A stretch of 7,115 nt of DNA from Nanobdellota archaeon (GTDB taxonomy: Archaea; Nanobdellota; Nanobdellia; Woesearchaeales; GW2011-AR15): assembly GCA_013335235.1 (NCBI GenBank), contig JAAXVZ010000061.1, positions 1-7,115 of the forward strand, written 5' to 3'. A program made the position numbers and the translations under genes. Shown in pieces: positions 1 through 5,972 of this stretch. The notes beneath the pieces were generated by a model. That model was not told where the DNA came from, searched no databases, and saw only the letters and a list, made by a program, of their open reading frames with translations. Numbering within the stretch: position 1 is the stretch's first letter; each line of letters starts with the position of its first letter.

Positions 1-1
1 G

Positions 2-1384
2 ACAGCATCAGGTCTTATGTATTACAGAGTTGCAGCAGTGGATATCGCAGGAAACATAGGTGACCTGTCTCCTGAGATCAGCGTCTATGCCAGTGTCAAG
101 GCAGAGGCAAAGGTCCAGGAGAACCCTCCGACAAAAGAGACAAGGGATTGGGCAGCCAGGACAGGAAAGGATATTGATACTTTGCTCATAGATTTAGAAT
201 GGGCTATAACTAACCTAAATGACATTGCGACAAAAGAATCTGCAGTCGACCTGCTCGGCCTGAAGAAGACAGCTATGTCCGCAAAGACGGATATAGAGAA
301 AGTGAAGGCACAGGTCAAGGCAGTCGATTTCGACAAATCCACAGATACAGATTTGCGTGATTTCCTTTCAAAGACAGATGCACTCCTTGCCAGGTCAAGG
401 AAGGGCACGCCTCAGGGCCTTGAGATACTGAAGACAACGTCATTCGTGCAGAGCCTGACAGAGGAGGATATCGATGCTGCAGCAAAAGAGTTCCTCAGGA
501 CAGCTAACTATTCAGAGAAGCAGTACAAATATTACCTGAAGCAGATGGTGGGAAAGAACCTGCACTTCAAGGCAGAGGCAGATGTGAAGACACTCAAGAT
601 ATCTTACCTGGATGGAGAAGAGACTAAGGTGCTAGTCACAAAACGGATATGGTATGATAGCTCTGAGAAGCTTGGGGCAGGCTTCCTTGTTGAAATGATA
701 CCTAAGAGCTTGGCAGGCGATATCAGCGCCGTAGACATAAGGACCCCAGATTATATGGTCATAAATGAGGATCCTGTGATCTCCTGGACAGTTCCTGATT
801 TAGGATATGAGAAAGTGTCTTTCACATATGCCCTCCTTGCAGAGGACCTATCTGAAGCAGCCAAGCAGACAAGATCTGTCGTTATGCTGGATCCGATAGG
901 GATAATCAAGGATGAAAAGAGCATGATAACAGGGTTTTCCTTCAATTTTGTCAAAGGGACAGGCATGCAGATAATAGGGATATTGGTAGGGATACTGATA
1001 ATAATCGGCCTGGGATCTTATTACATAGTGGTTGTCCAGGACATAGACATAGCGAAGTATCTGCCTAAAGCAAGCCTTCCCAATATTGGCATGCTGCAAA
1101 GGACACCGAAATTAGGGAAAGATGACCCTCTTGACGCAAAGCCGGAGAGCTATTTCTCAGCAAGTAATGGAGATGTGATAAGGTGCCTATCTGAGCTTGA
1201 CTCAGCCCTTGAGAGGATGGATGATTTCTCGTTCCATTTCCACGTCAATTCAGAAAAGAACGATTTTGCAGAGTGGGCAAATTCAGTTTATCAGGATAAG
1301 TCAGTATCAGATGGCCTGAGGAAGACCATTACAAGGGAAGAGATGATCAAATTGATAAGGAAGATGAAGGGGAACAGAAAATGA
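2..1384 (+). CDS. Surface-anchored protein with FnIII tail, one membrane helix and DUF5752-like cytoplasmic domain (5' partial)
   Basis: The frame is open from base 2, so the true start lies outside the window; residues are numbered from the Met at base 17. Residues 1-25 (YYRVAAVDIAGN...) look like the last strands of a fibronectin III domain. Residues 40-180 are charged and mostly helical. Residues 185-290 form a beta-rich domain with the pattern IPK...I...NEDPVISW...VSFTYAL, which I recognise from many archaeal surface proteins. A membrane helix spans about 317-340 and is followed by a basic segment, so the N-terminal part should be outside and the C-terminus inside. Residues 378-450 (SNGDVIRCLSELDSALERM, then FHFHVN-EKNDFAEW and REEM) resemble the DUF5752 family, whose function I do not know. 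The stop overlaps the next start as ATGA, so the two are probably co-translated. The role may be structural or sensory; topology is better supported than function. Confidence 0.8.
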   Translation, partial: TASGLMYYRVAAVDIAGNIGDLSPEISVYASVKAEAKVQENPPTKETRDWAARTGKDIDTLLIDLEWAITNLNDIATKESAVDLLGLKKTAMSAKTDIEKVKAQVKAVDFDKSTDTDLRDFLSKTDALLARSRKGTPQGLEILKTTSFVQSLTEEDIDAAAKEFLRTANYSEKQYKYYLKQMVGKNLHFKAEADVKTLKISYLDGEETKVLVTKRIWYDSSEKLGAGFLVEMIPKSLAGDISAVDIRTPDYMVINEDPVISWTVPDLGYEKVSFTYALLAEDLSEAAKQTRSVVMLDPIGIIKDEKSMITGFSFNFVKGTGMQIIGILVGILIIIGLGSYYIVVVQDIDIAKYLPKASLPNIGMLQRTPKLGKDDPLDAKPESYFSASNGDVIRCLSELDSALERMDDFSFHFHVNSEKNDFAEWANSVYQDKSVSDGLRKTITREEMIKLIRKMKGNRK

Positions 1385-2274
1385 AGACGTATCATACACT
1401 ATTTGCATTATTGTGTGTTTTTCTAGCATGGCTTTTCTTCCTTGCAGAGCCTCTTGTATCCGGCCAATCCTATAATTCGACATGGCTTTTGAATACAACT
1501 GTGAACATCACGAACTCAGCGCCGCTTGTCCTGGACGTGAACCTGCAGTCACCGATTAATCTTATCGCTTACGATAACACGACAGTGAACTGCAATGTCA
1601 CAATCTATGATTTCGATAACAATACTGCAGGAGTTAACGCGACTCTGCACAGATCAAACATGTCCTCTTCCCTTGCGCCGGACATGAACTACCTGTACAC
1701 CAACTCAAGCTGCAGCCTCATCTCCCCTGCAGACTACTACGCAAACTACTCATGCACATTCACCGTGAATTATTTTGCGAACAATGGAAGCTGGCTATGC
1801 AATGCAACAGTGATAGATGTGGCGAATGCCACAGGCTCTAACCAGTCGGTTGCATCTATCATAAATCCCCTTATTGCAATAAAACTGCCAAGCCTTATAG
1901 ACTATGGGAATGTAGCAGTCAACCAGAATTCGACAGATATCGATGCAAACATAACTAACGCAGGCAACAGGGATGCCAACATTTCTGTAGAAGGATATGC
2001 CATTGTCCCAGGAGACAACCTTGCGATGAATTGCACTGTCGGAACTATCGCTATAGGGTTTGAAAAATATAACAGAAACGGGAATATAAATTATGGCGCG
2101 ATGACAGCGCTTACGGGGGTTACTACGCAAATCCCAATATACTCAGTATATCAGAGGCAATCTGAGACAATTGAATCTATCAACGCAACATATTGGAAGA
2201 TGTCAGTTCCGCCTGGCGCAGGCGGGATATGCACTGGAAAGATCCTATTCACAGCAAGCGACAGAGGGAATTAA
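1381..2274 (+). CDS. Secreted, sequon-rich surface protein of unknown function
   Basis: I do not recognise a named family. The first ~28 residues form a signal peptide (MKTYHTLFALLCVFLAWLFF...), ending near VSGQS. The rest is beta-rich and polar with no C-terminal membrane helix, so it should be released or held by interactions. I count 19 N-X-S/T sequons in 297 residues, far above chance, which suggests heavy N-glycosylation by an archaeal AglB-type system. Residues about 170-205 (LIDYGNVAVNQNSTD..., then ITNAGNRDANISV) resemble the archaeal 'tone gap' beta-sandwich pattern in which a linear stretch compares a baseline with added terms; I take this only as a fold hint. Several cysteines could form disulfides. 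The start is set by the ATGA overlap with the upstream gene and a GGAAGATGAAGGGG purine run before it, so it may be a partner of that membrane protein. Its stop shares TTAA with the convergent gene. Confidence 0.85.
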   Translation: MKTYHTLFALLCVFLAWLFFLAEPLVSGQSYNSTWLLNTTVNITNSAPLVLDVNLQSPINLIAYDNTTVNCNVTIYDFDNNTAGVNATLHRSNMSSSLAPDMNYLYTNSSCSLISPADYYANYSCTFTVNYFANNGSWLCNATVIDVANATGSNQSVASIINPLIAIKLPSLIDYGNVAVNQNSTDIDANITNAGNRDANISVEGYAIVPGDNLAMNCTVGTIAIGFEKYNRNGNINYGAMTALTGVTTQIPIYSVYQRQSETIESINATYWKMSVPPGAGGICTGKILFTASDRGN

Positions 2275-2696
2275 GAAGCCCTTGTCACTTTTGGTACGGT
2301 TGTAGTGGTCTTAGCTGCCTGCTGCTGCGCCAATCTCTGCTCATCTGCAAGCTTCTGCTGCTCTAGTATCTGCTGTTCCAACGCAGCGATATCTGCAGCT
2401 GAAGCGCTGCTGCTATCTGTGCTGACAGTATTCTGGAGCTCTGCAATATTCTTCAATATCAATTCCTGTTCCAGCTTGCTGTTCGTATATATCTGCTGCT
2501 TTATCTCTGTCTGGAGGTTCTTCAGAATCAGCTGCTCTTTCTCTAACCTCTCCTTTTTCCCTTCTAATATCAGGGTCTGATCCTCTAATCTCTGCAGCCT
2601 CTTGTCAAGATTGCTGGTTGTCAAGAAACCGGCTATTGTAAAACCTGTAAGTGTTAGTATTATCAATATCGTGAGTATGATCTTAGCTTTCCCCAT
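2271..2696 (-). CDS. Small membrane-anchored coiled-coil protein, last gene of the redox operon
   Basis: This 141-residue protein has no recognisable enzymatic domain. Residues 5-24 (KIILTILIILTLTGFTIAGF) form one membrane helix after a lysine-bearing N-terminus, so the rest should lie outside. Residues 29-90 show leucine-rich heptads (LDKRLQRLEDQTLILEGKKE...) typical of a coiled coil. A Ser/Ala linker (about 93-103) is followed by a Gln-rich helix (LEQQILEQQKLADEQRLAQQ) and a Thr-rich tail. The gene overlaps the cytochrome gene by 14 bases and has an excellent ribosome site, GGGTGAT, four bases before ATG, which fixes the start. Position and topology suggest a small assembly or tether subunit for the cytochrome, whose C-terminus is also a predicted extracytosolic coil. 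That role is inference; it could also be a FtsB/FtsL-like helical protein. Confidence 0.8.
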   Translation of the reverse strand: MGKAKIILTILIILTLTGFTIAGFLTTSNLDKRLQRLEDQTLILEGKKERLEKEQLILKNLQTEIKQQIYTNSKLEQELILKNIAELQNTVSTDSSSASAADIAALEQQILEQQKLADEQRLAQQQAAKTTTTVPKVTRAS

Positions 2697-3540
2697 TTAT
2701 ATCACCCTGTTCCTGAGCTAATTCTATTGTATCGTTCTTCAATATCTCGTTTGTCCTGGATAACTCATCAATGCTTGCCTCTATCATGGATTTCCTTGTC
2801 TCGAACTCTCTCACCTTAGCCTCAAGATCGCGGTGCAGCACTATATTGTAAATCAGCCCGAACACCAGCACAAGGCAGAAAACAGCTGATAGTGTCATCT
2901 CATATTGGTCCTCGAATAACCTGAAGCTGCTCATTATCCTCGCAATGAGCAAGGATAGCACAAAAAGGAAGCATACGATGAATACAGGATTCAAGATCGC
3001 AGAGAACTGGCTATGCCTAAGGTCTGTGCCCAGATTCACAGAATGGATATATGCTATGAAAAAAGAAAGATAGCTCAAGTAGTGCACTATCTTCCACCGT
3101 TTATACCCTATCTTCTGGATGCTTTTTTTTGCGCTGCTCAGGCCGACTATCAGCATGAGATAAAATGCAATCGTGCCAAGAGACAGCAATGTAAGCCATC
3201 TGTCACTGAAGGAGAATCCAAGATACTGCGTGAATGTGAGATATTTCCCCCATTTGAATTCATCAAACAAAGCTGATATGAAATGCAGGAGCACGAGGAA
3301 GATGGACATCTTTGCAATAGGCACATGGAGGGTGAATAATGCAAAATCCGCCTTTACTTTAGATAACAGCCTGATCTCTCCCAGGACTACTGTCGCAAAA
3401 AGCGCTGCGAATGAGAGTATGCCGAAAATCCTTGTGAGAAGCCACATATATTCAGTTGTCTTTATCGAGTTTGAAACTAGTATATATATAATTGTCGTGA
3501 TGACCCCTGCAATCAGGATTATCTTATCCTTGAGTTCCAT
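2683..3540 (-). CDS. Ferric-reductase-like bis-heme transmembrane cytochrome with C-terminal coiled coil
   Basis: This is a 285-residue protein with about seven membrane helices (roughly 6-24, 33-53, 66-92, 114-135, 149-169, 183-201, 216-235). It fits the ferric reductase transmembrane superfamily (NOX, FRE, YedZ/MsrQ). Helix 3 carries H72 and H86, and helix 5 carries H153 and H166, after the typical KRWKxxH entry. The spacing, H-x13-H and H-x12-H, is the family's bis-heme pattern: H72/H153 should bind the inner heme and H86/H166 the outer heme. Basic loops at 55-65 and 136-149 put those loops inside. The C-terminus (237-275, EAKVREFETRKSMIEASIDE...) is then an extracytosolic coiled coil, unusual for the family. 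The flavin/NAD(P)H domain of NOX/FRE enzymes is absent here, but a matching protein is encoded two genes upstream. It overlaps the ApbE gene by 17 bases. The acceptor (metal, oxygen or a partner protein) is unknown. Confidence 0.85.
   Translation of the reverse strand: MELKDKIILIAGVITTIIYILVSNSIKTTEYMWLLTRIFGILSFAALFATVVLGEIRLLSKVKADFALFTLHVPIAKMSIFLVLLHFISALFDEFKWGKYLTFTQYLGFSFSDRWLTLLSLGTIAFYLMLIVGLSSAKKSIQKIGYKRWKIVHYLSYLSFFIAYIHSVNLGTDLRHSQFSAILNPVFIVCFLFVLSLLIARIMSSFRLFEDQYEMTLSAVFCLVLVFGLIYNIVLHRDLEAKVREFETRKSMIEASIDELSRTNEILKNDTIELAQEQGDINGES
2701..2707 (-). promoter_or_regulatory. Ribosome site GGGTGAT of the terminal coiled-coil gene
   Basis: GGGTGAT lies four bases before ATG 2696, within the 3' end of the cytochrome coding region. 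It matches the archaeal anti-Shine-Dalgarno complement and fixes the start of the 141-residue protein despite the 14-base gene overlap. Confidence 0.6.
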
Positions 3541-4366
3541 ATTCTAGTTCCTCATATCCATTCATCTTCATGATTTCCATGTCCTCGCCTATCAATAATG
3601 CAGGGTTCTTCAGCTCCTTCAGGAGCTTGATTGCTCCGGATTTTCCGAGAAGCATCAGCGATGTCGCAAGGCCATCTGCGTCCGCAAGATCATTTGAGAC
3701 AATAGTTGCAGAGGCCAGGTCTTTACTCCCAACTATATGGTTCTCCCTGAAGCACCCATTGTTCTGATTATAATCGCCTGATGTGGCTATGGCCTGATTA
3801 TGCAATCTTATCGGAGACATAGTCTTTGCGCTGTCCCTGGGATGCTGTATCGCGACAGTTTCATGATTGTCTCCGTATATCCTCATATCTCCCCTTGCAT
3901 CTATAAATGCGCTGCCAATACCAATCTCCTGGATATATTCAACTAGCTTGTCTACGATATATCCTTTTGCGATGCTTCCGAGGTCTACTAGGATATCTGG
4001 ATTCTCTAGATATACTTCGCTCCCTTTGATCAATATATCCGTGAATCTGCATGAGACACATGATACAGGCTTATTGTTTTTCCTTGCAACAAACTCCTTT
4101 CCCTTGCTGATATCGTATCTTCCTTCAGTCATCTTATAGAATCTCTCAGAAAGATTCAGCACATGAAGCATCTCCTTTGATACTTCCAGGTGCCTTTTCC
4201 TGTTCAGGAGGGACAGTTCGCTTGCAGGGTCGTAGAGGTTGAATATCTTCTGGAGCCTGAGCGCCTCTTCAGTGATATCAGAGAAGATCACTTCTCCGAA
4301 ACCTTCATCCAGGCCATATAGTTCGATCTCAACCTCTCCGCCGAACAGCCGTATCTTCCTATTCAT
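3524..4366 (-). CDS. apbE: ApbE-family FAD:protein FMN transferase, compact cytoplasmic form
   Basis: ApbE uses FAD to attach FMN covalently to Ser/Thr of target redox proteins such as Rnf, Nqr and FMN_bind-domain proteins. Family motifs are in order: YDPASELSLLN (45-55), G-RYDIS (82-87), VDLGSIAKGYIVD (127-139), DARGDMRIYG (156-165), ATSGDYN (194-200) and ADADGLATSLMLLG (228-241), the last containing the metal-binding Asp/Thr. At 280 residues it is shorter than usual bacterial ApbE (about 310-350) and lacks a signal peptide or lipobox, so it should act in the cytoplasm. The usual H-I-x-D-P-x-T-G segment reads HIVGSKD (210-216), losing the DP and TG. A CxxC (103-106) is also present. The start overlaps the upstream stop as ATGA, with a GAGG site just before. 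No obvious DxxSGAT-type target site is visible in the neighbouring proteins, so the substrate is either atypical or elsewhere. Confidence 0.9.
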   Translation of the reverse strand: MNRKIRLFGGEVEIELYGLDEGFGEVIFSDITEEALRLQKIFNLYDPASELSLLNRKRHLEVSKEMLHVLNLSERFYKMTEGRYDISKGKEFVARKNNKPVSCVSCRFTDILIKGSEVYLENPDILVDLGSIAKGYIVDKLVEYIQEIGIGSAFIDARGDMRIYGDNHETVAIQHPRDSAKTMSPIRLHNQAIATSGDYNQNNGCFRENHIVGSKDLASATIVSNDLADADGLATSLMLLGKSGAIKLLKELKNPALLIGEDMEIMKMNGYEELEYGTQG

Positions 4367-5004
4367 GAGAATTCCTCTGTCCTTATGTGTTCGTCAGGGA
4401 TGCCTTCTAGCGTAAGGTTCTTCCTGAAATCCTCCATCATAGGCGGTGGTCCGCAGATGTAGTAATAGCGTGACTTGAAGTCTGGAACAAGCTCTTTTAT
4501 CTTGCCAATAGACAGCCTTGAGCCATCATTAGTGTATATATCGTGGATATGTATGTTCTTTGATTCAAGGCTGTCAACCTCATCTGCCATCGCAGCCATA
4601 TCCCTTGCCTTGACGCAATAGAACAGGTCCATCTTCAGGTCTTTCCGGTTATCTTGCCCGAACTTCGCCATGCTGTAGAGCGGAGTTATGCCTATGCCCC
4701 CAGCTATAAATACTATATTTTTATCTTCTGTAGGCAGGTTAAATCTTCCATATGGGCCAACTAATTCAAACACATGGCCTTGTTTTAATCCGCTTAATCT
4801 TCCTGTGAAATCTCCAAGTTTCTTTATCACTAGCCTTAATTTATTGCCCGAAGCAGAGACTATGGAAAACGCGTGTTTTTTCTCTCCAGGCTCTGAGATC
4901 ATGACATATTGCCCTGGAACATATGTGATCGGTTTTTCCAGCAAAAGATGGAGGCTGACAATATCTTCAACCTCCTTTTTGACTGCCTCGACAATTGCTT
5001 TCAT
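4363..5004 (-). CDS. FAD/NAD(P)H-binding oxidoreductase of the ferredoxin-NADP reductase / NOX dehydrogenase type
   Basis: This 213-residue protein has the two-domain FNR fold. The FAD domain shows PGQY (30-33), HAFSI (44-48) and GPYGRFNLP (83-91). The nucleotide domain shows AGGIGITPLYSM (101-112) and ICGPPPMM (183-190), and the protein ends with the typical EEFS. The usual RxYS flavin motif reads HAFS, like the HPFT motif of NOX and FRE ferric reductases, so it fits as the detached dehydrogenase half of the cytochrome encoded downstream. PyrK-type subunits are another possible relative, but the PyrK C-terminal cysteine cluster is absent. I start it at 5004: this ATG overlaps the ferredoxin stop as ATGA and has a GAGAAGGT ribosome site. 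An in-frame ATG at 5028 would add eight residues and deepen the overlap. Expected reaction: electron transfer between NAD(P)H, FAD and the adjacent ferredoxin or cytochrome. Confidence 0.88.
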   Translation of the reverse strand: MKAIVEAVKKEVEDIVSLHLLLEKPITYVPGQYVMISEPGEKKHAFSIVSASGNKLRLVIKKLGDFTGRLSGLKQGHVFELVGPYGRFNLPTEDKNIVFIAGGIGITPLYSMAKFGQDNRKDLKMDLFYCVKARDMAAMADEVDSLESKNIHIHDIYTNDGSRLSIGKIKELVPDFKSRYYYICGPPPMMEDFRKNLTLEGIPDEHIRTEEFS

Positions 5005-5237
5005 TGTACCTTCTCTACCTTGATGCACCCTGAAGGGCAGCTACCTGCGACAGATTGCTGTTTCTTGAACTGCGCTTCGTCTATCTCAAGCTCAAAATTT
5101 CCAGTCTTCGGGTTCTGGACAGCGCTTTTCAAGTCTGCTTTCCCGTTTGAAGCGATTTTCCAGAAGTCTGGAGAAAGAGCTTCACATTCTGCTGCGCCGA
5201 TACATTCTTTCTTATTGTATACTATCCTGTATTTCAT
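5001..5237 (-). CDS. Small single-cluster ferredoxin with only C-x5-C in the N-terminal motif ([3Fe-4S]-like)
   Basis: This 78-residue cytoplasmic electron carrier resembles the single-cluster ferredoxins of archaea and actinobacteria. The N-terminal motif is C12-I-G-A-A-E-C18 and the C-terminal one is C67-P-S-G-C71-I. Canonical [4Fe-4S] versions have Cys or Asp at position 15; here it is Ala (codon gca), which matches the C-x5-C...C-P pattern of [3Fe-4S] ferredoxins. C71 is an additional cysteine that could rescue a fourth ligand. The body (SPDFWKI...GKADL, then EAQFKKQQSVAGSCP) follows the family. The start is fixed by a strong GGAGGT six bases upstream, which lies inside the last codons and stop of the preceding gene. 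The stop overlaps the reductase start, so it is probably the redox partner of that flavoprotein. Cluster type is inferred from cysteine count alone. Confidence 0.88.
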   Translation of the reverse strand: MKYRIVYNKKECIGAAECEALSPDFWKIASNGKADLKSAVQNPKTGNFELEIDEAQFKKQQSVAGSCPSGCIKVEKVQ

Positions 5238-5240
5238 TTT

Positions 5241-5251
5241 CTTACCTCCTT
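5241..5251 (-). promoter_or_regulatory. Strong ribosome site of the ferredoxin gene inside the upstream stop region
   Basis: On the minus strand this reads AAGGAGGTAAG. GGAGGT (5249-5244) lies six bases before the ferredoxin ATG. The same bases encode the final Arg-Arg codons and TAA stop of the upstream gene, tying termination of one to initiation of the next. It is the strongest ribosome site in the operon, consistent with higher ferredoxin output. Confidence 0.7.
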
Positions 5252-5841
5252 CCTAAACCAAGCCAAGCTAGGATCTTCTCAACCATGTTCCTATCATCCT
5301 TCTCATCATACATATCGTCTGTCCCATCATGATCCAGATCTGTATCTTGCGTCGTGTCGCTATCCCTGCTGTCTATCACGCCGTCATTGTCTTTATCCTG
5401 AAAATCCAAGTCATTCTTCCCAAGATATCTATCATATGCGTCTGCGATGCCATCCTCATCACTATCTATTATAGTGGGATCTGTCAAATCAGTTGTGTTC
5501 TGAAGATTGGCTAATTGATTTTTATATGCTTCTATCTGTGCCTGGACTTTTCTCATCCTCTCTGTCTCAAGCCTCTCTTCTTCCTCCAATCTCTTTAGCA
5601 TCTCTTCTTTCTGTTTTTTCAATTCATCGACTCTGCTGGTATTCACTATAGGCTGCTGCGGCTCTAATACTGTTGGCTCAGCCAATGGACGCTCTTTAAA
5701 ATCCTCTGAAAAATCCCAATCCTCTTCTTCATCTTCGTCTTCTTCATATTCATCTGATTCCCTGCTCTCTTTTGCAATCACTTGTGTTATGACTATCAAT
5801 AATACAAGCCCGATCATGAAGTATCTTAGTTTGTTTTTCAT
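5242..5841 (-). CDS. Secreted acidic coiled-coil protein with three thrombospondin-3/EF-hand-like calcium loops, first gene of the redox operon
   Basis: This 199-residue protein is of unknown function. Residues 1-23 (MKNKLRYFMIGLVLLIVITQ...) form a signal peptide or N-terminal anchor. A strongly acidic stretch follows (about 26-49), then a Pro-rich linker, a charged coiled coil (71-115), and three DxDxDG loops: DSDEDGIADAYD (126-137), DKDNDGVIDSRD (149-160) and DLDHDGTDDMYD (168-179). These are typical of calcium-binding thrombospondin type 3 or dockerin-like repeats. The end (184-199) is an amphipathic helix. Two sequons (N67, N115) fit an extracytosolic location. I chose ATG 5841 because GGTGA lies five bases upstream; TTG 5853 and GTG 5850 are in-frame alternatives that would consume that site. 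It leads the operon, four bases before the ferredoxin gene. It may be an outer scaffold or a cation-binding subunit of the redox complex, which is inference. Confidence 0.8.
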   Translation of the reverse strand: MKNKLRYFMIGLVLLIVITQVIAKESRESDEYEEDEDEEEDWDFSEDFKERPLAEPTVLEPQQPIVNTSRVDELKKQKEEMLKRLEEEERLETERMRKVQAQIEAYKNQLANLQNTTDLTDPTIIDSDEDGIADAYDRYLGKNDLDFQDKDNDGVIDSRDSDTTQDTDLDHDGTDDMYDEKDDRNMVEKILAWLGLGRR

Positions 5842-5846
5842 TGGAT

Positions 5847-5851
5847 TCACC
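5847..5851 (-). promoter_or_regulatory. Ribosome site GGTGA deciding the start of the secreted coiled-coil protein
   Basis: GGTGA sits five bases before ATG 5841 and matches the archaeal Shine-Dalgarno core. Using the upstream TTG (5853) or GTG (5850) as start would place this site inside the coding region, so ATG 5841 is preferred. Confidence 0.6.
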
Positions 5852-5892
5852 AATCTTGCTGGAGTGACGGCATGCTTATTAAGACTCTCTGC

Positions 5893-5966
5893 AAACCTTC
5901 ATAACCTTTATATTTGGATATGTTTTCTAAAGCTCATAAGCCTCAGGATCAAGGGTTTAAAGGTTT
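5893..5966. repeat. AACCTT/AAGGTT repeat set around the divergent TATA element
   Basis: AAACCTT at 5893-5899 and AAGGTTT at 5960-5966 are perfect 7-base inverted copies. A second direct AACCTT lies at 5903-5908, nine bases after the first and touching the TATA element. On the far side, GGTTTAAA (5954-5961) and GGTTTAGA (5962-5969) form a tandem pair. These are possible operator half-sites for the neighbouring winged-helix protein; short A/T-rich repeats can also arise by chance. Confidence 0.35.
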
Positions 5967-5972
5967 AGAACC

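Larger units (their letters stand above)
5842..5972. promoter_or_regulatory. Divergent promoter region between the redox operon and the wHTH gene
   Basis: This 131-base gap holds the start signals for both directions. An A/T element TTTATATTT at 5907-5915 reads AAATATAAA on the other strand and is nearly central, 62 bases from the plus start and 70 from the minus start. With archaeal TATA-to-start spacing of about 26 bases, it could give leaders of roughly 35-45 bases either way. No better TATA element is visible for either gene. Repeated AACCTT/AAGGTT motifs flank it. Shared use of a single element is inference. Confidence 0.55.

Noticed and set aside
1795..2130. Minus-strand open frame of 111 codons opposite the sequon-rich gene
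   Set aside because: Shadow frame: no signal or domain pattern, no ribosome site, and the plus-strand frame has a clear signal peptide and sequon bias.
2386..2415. Possible ApbE acceptor site DSSSASA in the terminal coiled-coil protein
   Set aside because: It lacks the G-A-T/S core of known flavinylation motifs and lies in a Ser/Ala linker.
2300..2420. CTG/CTGCTG-rich stretch resembling a triplet repeat
   Set aside because: It is the codon pattern of the Gln/Ala-rich helix in the coiled-coil protein and is not a regular tandem repeat.
3474..3491. Promoter-like GAAACTAGTATATATATA on the plus strand
   Set aside because: It lies inside the cytochrome coding region, encodes part of its first membrane helix, and no plausible plus-strand gene follows.
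5004..5028. Earlier start for the reductase at ATG 5028
   Set aside because: It would deepen the ferredoxin overlap to 28 bases and add a non-homologous HQGREGT stretch; ATG 5004 has the better ribosome site and the ATGA overlap used elsewhere in the operon.
4688..5256. Plus-strand open frames opposite the reductase and ferredoxin genes
   Set aside because: Low-complexity antisense translations without motifs; the minus-strand proteins are unambiguous family members.
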